From contig JAJZJZ010000013.1 in the NCBI GenBank assembly GCA_021809755.1, forward strand, positions 1 through 32,044: a stretch of 32,044 nt of DNA, written 5' to 3'. The position numbers were made by a program, and so were the translations under genes. This document shows positions 1 through 7,352 of this stretch, in pieces. Under the pieces are notes generated by a model that saw only the letters and a list, made by a program, of their open reading frames with translations, had not been told where the DNA came from and ran no database searches. Position 1 is the stretch's first letter. Each line of letters begins with the position of its first letter. The DNA comes from Thermoplasmata archaeon (lineage in GTDB: Archaea > Thermoplasmatota > Thermoplasmata > Thermoplasmatales > Thermoplasmataceae).

Positions 1-141
1 TTCCTTTCCTATCCATTTGTGGTCCTTTGATAGTCTCTGGAATCCATCGAGTATCCTCATTTCTTCCTTGATTGATATTTCCTCAAAGACCTCAATCTCA
101 TAAACTGTCTTACCATTTTTTTTGAGAGAAAGGGTCATCAT
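1..141 (-). CDS. hypothetical protein, C-terminus beyond window start (partial)
   Basis: Reverse-strand reading from ATG at 141..139: MMTLSLKKNGKTVYEIEVFEEISIKEEMRILDGFQRLSKDHKWIGKE..., open to the window edge. Its ATG overlaps the TGA of the upstream gene (138-140) as ATGA. Confidence 0.6.
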   Translation of the reverse strand, partial: MMTLSLKKNGKTVYEIEVFEEISIKEEMRILDGFQRLSKDHKWIGKE

Positions 142-428
142 TTCAGTTCCTCACAATCCTTTGTGACTCTCACCAAAATTATCATTGCTACAATCAAATA
201 GACACTGAAAACAACAATGAGAATTGCTACTGCATACCAGACAAACAATGGTATGTTTGTTGTTCCACTTAATTTAGTTAGTAATTCGTACGCTATGATC
301 CCAAGAAATATCACACCTATGATCATAACAAAGTCTATTTTTGTTTCATGAGAATGAGAATTTGTAACCTTCTTAATATTACCTTCTTTTTCCTTTTCCG
401 TTGTCTCTAAATGTTTGTTACTTATCAT
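138..428 (-). CDS. small membrane protein, two predicted TM segments
   Basis: 96-aa ORF with hydrophobic stretches DFVMIIGVIFLGIIAYELL and IPLFVWYAVAILIVVFSVYLIVAMIILV. ATGA overlaps with both neighbours. Confidence 0.7.
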   Translation of the reverse strand: MISNKHLETTEKEKEGNIKKVTNSHSHETKIDFVMIIGVIFLGIIAYELLTKLSGTTNIPLFVWYAVAILIVVFSVYLIVAMIILVRVTKDCEELK

Positions 429-835
429 TTTTTCAGTACCTCCGAAAGCTTTTCACGATTCCGTCTTTTTAATTCCATCTGGTATTCTTCTGTCAATTCA
501 TAGTCATCTTGCGATTCCGGATGTTCACACCCACAATAATAACACTGTCCATCGGGATGTTGAATCCTTCTGTGAACTTTATATGGTTTGCCTGTGTCAG
601 GATCTGGATCAATAAATAACAGTTCCTTAAGGAGATGCCCGCAATTAATGCATCTGTAGATTATTTTATATGTTTTATCAAATATATCCCTTCTACAGGG
701 GTATTTTTCTCCTTTTACGCCGGTCATGATGGCATCACCTTTTGTGTATTTGACCACTCCACCAAGAGCCTCGACTTCTCCATCTTCATTTGCGAATTCA
801 AATTCCACAATTACAGGCTTCTTGACTGCTTGCAT
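425..835 (-). CDS. zinc-ribbon-like hypothetical protein
   Basis: 136-aa ORF with CINCGH...CYYCGCEH (two CxxC knuckles). Operon context. Confidence 0.7.
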   Translation of the reverse strand: MQAVKKPVIVEFEFANEDGEVEALGGVVKYTKGDAIMTGVKGEKYPCRRDIFDKTYKIIYRCINCGHLLKELLFIDPDPDTGKPYKVHRRIQHPDGQCYYCGCEHPESQDDYELTEEYQMELKRRNREKLSEVLKK

Positions 836-836
836 A

Positions 837-1475
837 CTACCAGCTCCTTTGTTTTATGAGATCCAAATATTCCGGAGGAACGAAATCTCCAGCTCTTTCT
901 CCTTGGCCTGTTCTAACACAGTGATATTTTGTGGACAAAACGATATCGGGGATATCCTGGTAAGAACTAACGAGTTCCGAGAAATCTTTGTTCAGTTTGT
1001 CAATATCGAATTTAATTCCATACCTCTGCTCTATAAATTCGGGCTTGGTTGTGATACTTTTTGCTGACGGACTCAATTTAACCGTTTGAGAGATAAGGTG
1101 TTTTAAAGCCATTCCCGGATATCTCTGTTCAATTTCTTCAATAGCAGCTCTCTTTTTTCTTTCCTTTTCCTTCTCCTCTTCCACAAGTATTTGAGACCTT
1201 TTGACCGCAAGCTGAGCCGTTAATTCTGCCTCTTCCTGTTTGAGCATAGATATTTTGCCGTCAACCGAATAAATGGATCTGATGAGATAACTTAGGGCCT
1301 CTGCTATGGTTTTTCCCTTGAGATTGAAATATAATAGTTCCCAATCTTCCTGAGGTATCCACGCATGGAGCTCCTTTTTCAACTTCCCGGCAACTATTGG
1401 AGGCCTTCCTCTTCTATTTTCTGGAGCGTTCATTTCAATTCTTACCCTTCTTTCTTCATCTATTATTTCATTCAT
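837..1475 (-). CDS. putative DNA-binding protein: AT-hook-like RRGRPP, RHH-like N-terminal segment, then coiled coil
   Basis: 212 aa. N-terminal ENRRGRPP, then KKELHAWIPQEDWELLYFNLKGKTIAEALSYLI (RHH-like strand-helix-helix pattern), then a Glu/Lys-rich coiled coil. AGAGGTG ribosome-binding site before the ATG. Confidence 0.6.
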   Translation of the reverse strand: MNEIIDEERRVRIEMNAPENRRGRPPIVAGKLKKELHAWIPQEDWELLYFNLKGKTIAEALSYLIRSIYSVDGKISMLKQEEAELTAQLAVKRSQILVEEEKEKERKKRAAIEEIEQRYPGMALKHLISQTVKLSPSAKSITTKPEFIEQRYGIKFDIDKLNKDFSELVSSYQDIPDIVLSTKYHCVRTGQGERAGDFVPPEYLDLIKQRSW

Positions 1476-1594
1476 TTTTTACACCTCTAAAAAAAAAAGG
1501 AATTTGTATGTATAATCCAGACATATTCCTTATAATAAAAAAAAACAAATTTATGAAACCCTGTGTTTTGCAGGCTCCGCATGAAAATTTTGAC

Positions 1595-1716
1595 TTATTA
1601 TGTACATAATAATTTTTCCTGATTTTGTACAAATTCACTTTTCCCTGTTGTAGACTGCTTCCACGATTTTGTACAAAATCATTTTTTTGACATTTTTCCT
1701 TTAACATGTACATATT
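1595..1716. promoter_or_regulatory. cluster of four GTAC-centred (near-)palindromes, candidate operator or replication-origin elements
   Basis: TTATTATGTACATAATAA (1595-1612, perfect 18 bp); GATTTTGTACAAATTC (1621-1636, one mismatched pair); GATTTTGTACAAAATC (1665-1680, perfect 16 bp); AACATGTACATATT (1703-1716, one mismatched pair). Confidence 0.6.
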
Positions 1717-3797
1717 CATAAAACCCCGTACCTCCCTGGTCCAGCTTCGAAAATATCGCCTGACTTGTACATTGCCTCAATTGCCCTCTCCACATTCCTT
1801 GAGTTTACATTATCTCTAGAAGCAGCTGCAAAGATCTCTTCTCTTCCTATTGTACCATGGATTCCAATCAGGTTCCTTATCCATATTATTGAGTCTCTTA
1901 CGCTCCTGGTAATTCCTGATATGGCATCCATATCATAGTCGAACTGCCTCAGGTAAATATCCACAAGCTCCTTTGCCGCTTCAAAATCCTCTTTGGTTGT
2001 GAACTCATCCATCCTTAATCTTGCACTTGCCAGGGTAAGTCTCTTTATTGATTCAAGAGTCCTTGGATTTATGGTGCTTTCCCCCTTCTTTTTTCTCACA
2101 TCTGCATAGAAGTGGGCTATGAGGGTGCTAACTTCCTCAGTTAATTTTGGATTAATCTGCGATGCAAGCGAGATATATTTGGCAAGGAAATCCGGTTCCT
2201 TCATTGATGTAAAATTAGAGGAGAGGATCTTCTTTGCCTTCTCAATTTCATAAGTATCAGAACCGTTTTTATCGATCAGGATAAAAATCAGGTCAAATCT
2301 GTTCAGCAAAGGCAGTTCAATGTTGACCTGATCTGCAATGGGCTCTCCTACGTCAAATTTACCATACTTAGGATTGGCGGCTGCAAGTAGCGAAGTTCTG
2401 GACTGGAAATGAGCGTGGAGGCCTGCTTTCGACTTGGATATAAATCCCTGTTCCAATGCTGTGTGTATTCCTTCCCTGTCCTCTTTTTTCATCTTATCCA
2501 TTTCGTCTATGCATGCAACTCCCCTATCGGCAAGGACAAGCACCCCTGCCTGCATAACCTTCCTTCCGTTGATATCCGCTACAGCAGCGGTGAGTCCGGC
2601 AGCTGATGCATCCGAAACATAGATGCTCTTGGATGCAGCTGATGGATTTGCTTTGAGCAGTTGAGACTTTCCCAACCCTGGATCTCCTATGAGGAGCAAA
2701 TGGATCTGGCCTCTTCTCCTTATTCCTCCTACATTTTCATCTGGAGCTCCGGCAGCTTGGAGAATGATCGCATGCTTGACATATTCATAACCCACTATGG
2801 TAGGAGCATATAATTCCCCAAGATGCCTGAGAACATCTCCCTGATTCCGGAAAGCTTCTATCTGCTTTCTGTCCTCATCGCTAATTACGAGGTTCTTATC
2901 ATCCTCCTTGGAGATGTATAATACCTCTGCTACCCTTCGGAACAAGATATCGCCACTCTTGGTCTTTTCCTCTATGGCCTTTAGCAGTGCAATTACTGAC
3001 ACCCTGTCTCCGGGTGAGTACAATCCTGTTTTATCACCACTTAGAATTATTTCCAGAGATGTTGGGAATCCACTTGAATCCTCAAAATTTTCTGTAATTA
3101 TGCATTCCTGGAACTTCTCAGTCCTTTTTTCTATAATCGAAAATTTGGTTTCCTTCTTGCAACCCGGACACCATGCAGGACTTTCTGTTCCTTCTATTGC
3201 GTCACCACATCTTGAGCATTCCCATCTTGCATATAGTATCCTTTCCTTTGGGGGGTCCTGAACATATGTGAGCCATCCTTTCAGCTCGACTAACCTTTCC
3301 TCGTCCCGTTCAAGATTGATTTCCCGTATGTGCCTGCTGAATAAATTGGCATTCACAAGTTTAAACCTTGGGAGTGAAAAATCCTCATATTTATCATCGT
3401 CAGGATTCACAACTAATTCCCACAAGGCCTTATTCATTTCATCCATTGTCTTTACCGGGTCCTGTTCAAGACGTTGTATAAGTTCTCTCATTTTTCTGGC
3501 CTGCACATTCCTCCTTGTTTTCCGGAAAATATTCTCTCCCAGCTCTTGAATTTGAGAGCTGCTCAAATGAGATATAATTGCCTTAAAATCATCGTTGGAT
3601 GGTGGATGATATGAGAATTCGGACAGCTCCGAGATCTCTTCCAGGTCTATGATATATTCATCACAATAGACATGGTGTTTATTCTTTGTCAAGCTGTCAA
3701 AAAAGGCTGGCATTTCGGAGATTATATCACTTGCCCAACTCTCCGGTGAAGGTAAATTAGAGGGGGAAATTTGCGATTGTATGGTATGTTCACTCAT
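1716..3797 (-). CDS. mcm: MCM-family replicative DNA helicase (plasmid/provirus context)
   Basis: 693 aa. Zinc motif CSRCGD...CPGCKK, Walker A GDPGLGKSQLLK, Walker B VACIDEMDKM, LLNRFDLIF arginine-finger region, C-terminal winged-helix-like tail. Confidence 0.93.
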   Translation of the reverse strand: MSEHTIQSQISPSNLPSPESWASDIISEMPAFFDSLTKNKHHVYCDEYIIDLEEISELSEFSYHPPSNDDFKAIISHLSSSQIQELGENIFRKTRRNVQARKMRELIQRLEQDPVKTMDEMNKALWELVVNPDDDKYEDFSLPRFKLVNANLFSRHIREINLERDEERLVELKGWLTYVQDPPKERILYARWECSRCGDAIEGTESPAWCPGCKKETKFSIIEKRTEKFQECIITENFEDSSGFPTSLEIILSGDKTGLYSPGDRVSVIALLKAIEEKTKSGDILFRRVAEVLYISKEDDKNLVISDEDRKQIEAFRNQGDVLRHLGELYAPTIVGYEYVKHAIILQAAGAPDENVGGIRRRGQIHLLLIGDPGLGKSQLLKANPSAASKSIYVSDASAAGLTAAVADINGRKVMQAGVLVLADRGVACIDEMDKMKKEDREGIHTALEQGFISKSKAGLHAHFQSRTSLLAAANPKYGKFDVGEPIADQVNIELPLLNRFDLIFILIDKNGSDTYEIEKAKKILSSNFTSMKEPDFLAKYISLASQINPKLTEEVSTLIAHFYADVRKKKGESTINPRTLESIKRLTLASARLRMDEFTTKEDFEAAKELVDIYLRQFDYDMDAISGITRSVRDSIIWIRNLIGIHGTIGREEIFAAASRDNVNSRNVERAIEAMYKSGDIFEAGPGRYGVL

Positions 3798-4087
3798 CTT
3801 CCATACCTCCTTTGCCTTTGTTCAACGTATTTTTCCCTTTGGACCTTTTCAGCAGGATCTGGATACAAGGCAAACACCTTTATCTCAAATACCCCAGGCT
3901 TGTCATTTATGACCACTGATTTGTCCTGGTGTTTTTTTACAAAATCATGAAGACCAAGAATTGCAGATTTGGTATCTCCTGAGAATATTTGCAGGACATC
4001 TTCATCTCTACTCGAAAGTATATTCCTTGATCTGTCTCTGTAAAGGATCAACTCAAGGGCATTAACGAGATTTGCCTGGTAGTTCAT
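3794..4087 (-). CDS. hypothetical protein translationally coupled to MCM
   Basis: 97-aa ORF with ATGA overlaps to the MCM start (3794-3797) and to the upstream gene (4084-4087). GGAGG ribosome-binding sites within the overlaps. Confidence 0.65.
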   Translation of the reverse strand: MNYQANLVNALELILYRDRSRNILSSRDEDVLQIFSGDTKSAILGLHDFVKKHQDKSVVINDKPGVFEIKVFALYPDPAEKVQREKYVEQRQRRYGR

Positions 4088-4260
4088 GCTGGACTACCTC
4101 CATTAATTGCATTCTGACAATCGCACGAGCCGTGCATGCAAAAATCTCTGTAATATCCAGACCTTTTGTCATGAAGGACACTCTTAGATTCTATGAGCTT
4201 TTTATGGTAGGTTTTACCGTCGAATTCTACGACTCTATGGCCACAGCTTTGACACTTCAT
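4084..4260 (-). CDS. 58-aa Cys-rich zinc-binding-like protein
   Basis: The track ORF 4084..4341 is better started at the internal ATG 4260..4258, preceded by GAGAGGAGGTATTAGC. Product MKCQSCGHRVVEFDGKTYHKKLIESKSVLHDKRSGYYRDFCMHGSCDCQNAINGGSPA. Confidence 0.65.
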   Translation of the reverse strand: MKCQSCGHRVVEFDGKTYHKKLIESKSVLHDKRSGYYRDFCMHGSCDCQNAINGGSPA

Positions 4261-4400
4261 GCTAATACCTCCTCTCTTGGCGGAAAAGAAAAACGTCTTA
4301 TCTCGTAGTGCCCTGCATTCATAGCCTGGTGATCCTTCCATGTCTGACTAATTGTTTTTGAATGGAGGATCCTTCCGCAAGAACATTCCAGATAGGTCAT
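4257..4400 (-). CDS. 47-aa micro zinc-finger-like protein (paralogue of the next gene upstream)
   Basis: Not in the ORF track (under 60 aa). MTYLECSCGRILHSKTISQTWKDHQAMNAGHYEIRRFSFPPREEVLA*. GGAGGTAAGGGC ribosome-binding site; ATGA overlaps on both sides. Confidence 0.65.
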   Translation of the reverse strand: MTYLECSCGRILHSKTISQTWKDHQAMNAGHYEIRRFSFPPREEVLA

Positions 4401-4549
4401 GCCCTTACCTCCTTGGACTGATTAATAGGTAGATATGTCATCCTCCTTACCTCAAAATGGTCCTTGTTTTTCCTCAAGTGGCCATTAAGGGCGTTCGTTG
4501 ACTTACGTAAATGAATGACTATACCGCAACAGCAAACAGAATAGCTCAT
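4397..4549 (-). CDS. 50-aa micro zinc-finger-like protein (paralogue of 4257..4400)
   Basis: Not in the ORF track. MSYSVCCCGIVIHLRKSTNALNGHLRKNKDHFEVRRMTYLPINQSKEVRA*. GGAGGTGGTAGA ribosome-binding site; ATGA overlaps on both sides. Confidence 0.65.
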   Translation of the reverse strand: MSYSVCCCGIVIHLRKSTNALNGHLRKNKDHFEVRRMTYLPINQSKEVRA

Positions 4550-4689
4550 TCTACCACCTCCATAAGCAACTCACCAAGAGAAGACGGTTCGTATAAGTGA
4601 GTTAAATACCACTCTTTCAACAGCTCATTCAGTCTATCTTGAGAAAGGAGATGGGCTTGTTTGACTTCCAATGAAGATAGAGAAATCAT
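4546..4689 (-). CDS. 47-aa hypothetical micro-protein, apparent first gene of the operon
   Basis: Not in the ORF track. MISLSSLEVKQAHLLSQDRLNELLKEWYLTHLYEPSSLGELLMEVVE*. Its TGA overlaps the next ATG as ATGA. An in-frame GTG start lies 9 nt further upstream. Confidence 0.5.
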   Translation of the reverse strand: MISLSSLEVKQAHLLSQDRLNELLKEWYLTHLYEPSSLGELLMEVVE

Positions 4690-5082
4690 TGAGGCCACCC
4701 CATTGAAAGAATCGGAATAATTAGGCGAGAGCCTCTCCCCGCGCTTTATTTTATGTTACAGAACTTGCCGTGGACTCTGTTTATCCCTACATTTCCCTTA
4801 ATGTAATATTATTCTTGAAACTTTGAATTCTTCCTCAATAGAGCAATATACCTCAGTTAATCATTTGCAAACACTTTCAGAGGTCAAATAGATCCAAGTT
4901 ATTGCCTAACTTGTAACAACGTCATTATGGCATTAAGAAATCTCTTTGCAACACGCTTTAAATAGATTTTATGGCACTGAATTTAGAACACACCAACTAA
5001 GTTGAATTACTTTGAATAATTTTACACACAATTCATTAAGTAATATTATCATCAATGTTTTCCTGTTCCAATCAAACACAGT

Positions 5083-5909
5083 ATGTCTTTAATAGGGGTA
5101 ACCCTTCGTGCTTCTATCATGTTAGATAGGAACAAAAATATGCAGTTTTTAACTCTATTGTTACTCATATTTGTAGTGTTCCTCTATTTTAATTACTTTT
5201 ATTATGACTATATATATCTGTTTCTATATCCGCTGTATTATGCTATTTTAGGCATGTTCATAACATGCACTCTCGTTAACAAATACAGTAATGTGTTAAC
5301 TAAGTATGGGATTCCAGAATTTTTTTGGACTGGCACACACATCTATTCATTCCCTTCGCGTTTATGTTGCTTTATTATTTTCCATCACTCATAATCACAT
5401 TATTCCAAACAGGATTATGGACCGAACATTTCGATTATACTTCATTGGTGTTTCCCATAACGTACTCCTGCATGTTATTTTTATTTACAGTTTCCTTTTA
5501 CCTCTTCAGGCAAAGTGGAGTAAATATTGTAATTTCATTTCTCTTTGCCTTTTCAATAATTCTTGGTGCATCCGCAATTTATGAACCAGTTTTTAATATA
5601 TTCTATACTTACAATGGAATTTCTGGTTTTTATTACGAAAGTGGCATGTTTGCATTTAGCCTTAGTGCCTTCACTTCAATGAAGTATTGGAAGTTTAGTC
5701 ATTTATTTGTTATAGTATCAATCATTGAATCTATACTTTTTCTATTATGGTATTACCTGGCATATGGAATTCCGGAGACTTATTTGTCATATCAATTTTT
5801 ATTTAATGCCCTCACAAAAATAGTCATGTTCTTGCTATTCTTCTTACTTATTTGGGAAGGCACTAAAAATAAAAGAATGTCATTGGATGATAGGGGATAT
5901 CATATATAA
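5083..5909 (+). pseudogene. polytopic membrane protein, apparently split by a frameshift at a T7 tract
   Basis: Frame-1 ORF 5083-5394 (hydrophobic N-terminal part) and frame-3 ORF 5325-5909 (TTG start, multi-TM) meet at GAATTTTTTTGG (T7 at 5320-5326). One extra T gives ...KYGIPEFFLDWHTHLFIPFAFMLLYYF.... Confidence 0.45.
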
Positions 5910-6253
5910 ACACTTTATAATTTTATTGATTTATGACCTTCCAGATTCTTTTTATTTTTAGTTTCATTTTAAATTTCACTATGATCTTGCTTCTATGCTC
6001 TACTTTTGACTAAAAGAGTATGTCTTATACGGTAAGTCCCTTCAATCAAAGCTTATGGATACTTCATTTTATGGAGACTTTTAAAATTAAAATTACATTA
6101 ACACTTTAACTCAAAGTTTTGAAAACTTGCTATTTTGATTAATATGATAGAAATTTGCATAACATCTGCTATTGAAGAAATATTGTAGCCATGAAACGCC
6201 ATTAATTTATCAGATAAATAAACGACATGGAATAAAACAACACATAATATCCA

Positions 6254-6736
6254 TCATTCATACATTTTTTTCATTATAATATCTTCTTCATTTATTTCAG
6301 CAACTTCAAATCCATTCTTCTTATAGAATGATATGGCTATGACATTTCGCTGATGAACGAATAAGGAGCACTCCACAATATGTCTTTCTCTCAACATTTT
6401 CTCTGCTTCGAGAAGTAATGACTCTCCCATACCATATCGAGTATATATTGGTTTGAGATAAAGCCTGAGTAATTCAGCATTTCCTTCATTTATCTTTAAT
6501 TCTATAAAACCTGTCATACCTGATTCGTTGAATGACCCGAGTAGAATTATATCTAAATTAGATTGTGACCTATTTACCTCATTTAGTAATTTTTCCTTAG
6601 AATACTTCTCCCTGATCCATTGATCAATATATTCTTCACTATAGATCTCTCCATATGTCCATTTCCAAGAATCTCTTGCAATTTCTATAAGTGTTTCCAC
6701 ATCTCCAGCAGTTAATTTTCGAATAGTAATTTGCAT
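6254..6736 (-). CDS. GNAT family N-acetyltransferase
   Basis: 160 aa. YLKPIYTRYGMGESLLLEAEK (acetyl-CoA loop R/Q-x-x-G-x-G/A-like) and C-terminal NVIAISFYKKNGFEV. Confidence 0.85.
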   Translation of the reverse strand: MQITIRKLTAGDVETLIEIARDSWKWTYGEIYSEEYIDQWIREKYSKEKLLNEVNRSQSNLDIILLGSFNESGMTGFIELKINEGNAELLRLYLKPIYTRYGMGESLLLEAEKMLRERHIVECSLFVHQRNVIAISFYKKNGFEVAEINEEDIIMKKMYE

Positions 6737-6859
6737 ATCCTTAATTTGAAATCATGAACGTCATTAAATATATAATATGGTGAAGATAAGAATAAGGAAA
6801 AACTTTTCGAGTTCCACCGCGAACTGTAATAACCAAATTTATCACAATATTCTATGAAA

Positions 6860-7204
6860 TCAAAATGTGATTACAGTATATTGTTGGTCTACATAGTGGG
6901 TTATTGTATCGGATACATCTTCAAGTTTAAATCCTAATTTTGCTAGGTTTTCAGATTCATTTTTTGCGGCCGCATATCCACTGCAAGCTACAGGTACAAT
7001 TCCAGAACCTGTCAGCATGTTAAATAGGTTATCTATGTCTTTATCTTTGCCGCCCAGTGCCTCTTCGCTAGGTCCAAAAAACACAACCTTTACGTCTTCG
7101 GCTAGTTTCTTCCTGTGAACATTCTTAGCAAAGTTCAAACCTGCAATCATTTTTCCTTTTTCATTAAGACCGGAAGAAATTATTATGAGATATTTGGAAT
7201 TCAT
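6860..7204 (-). CDS. DsrE/DsrF-like family protein
   Basis: 114 aa. N-terminal YLIIISSGLNEKGKMIAGLNFAKN, VKVVFFGPSEEAL, and a Cys in GIVPVACSGYAA, resembling the DsrE fold. TTTAAATA box about 27 nt before the ATG. Confidence 0.65.
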   Translation of the reverse strand: MNSKYLIIISSGLNEKGKMIAGLNFAKNVHRKKLAEDVKVVFFGPSEEALGGKDKDIDNLFNMLTGSGIVPVACSGYAAAKNESENLAKLGFKLEDVSDTITHYVDQQYTVITF

Positions 7205-7352
7205 ATTATAGCTAGAAGAAGAAAATATTTAAACGCTTTGAAATTCTAATCCGCTATTCAAAGAAAATTTAAGGGATTAGAGGAAATCAAATTGTTAAAG
7301 ATGGAAGAAAGGTTCAAGAAATATATTATTGCAGTTTATCATTCTAATCTGA

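Noticed and set aside
415-1067. Plus-strand ORFs 415..615, 635..859 and 726..1067
   Set aside because: Antisense to the well-supported minus-strand operon genes; no family-like motifs.
2409-3549. Plus-strand ORFs inside mcm (2409..2606, 2434..2622, 2908..3261, 3268..3549)
   Set aside because: Antisense shadows of the MCM coding region.
4084-4341. 85-aa version of the Cys-rich ORF starting at 4341
   Set aside because: The upstream 27 codons overlap the micro-gene 4257..4400; the ribosome-binding site and ATGA overlap favour the start at 4260.
4720-4745. Imperfect palindrome GGCGAGAG-C-CTCTCCCC upstream of the micro-gene operon
   Set aside because: Short, one mismatch, no second copy; could be an operator or hairpin but too weak to claim.
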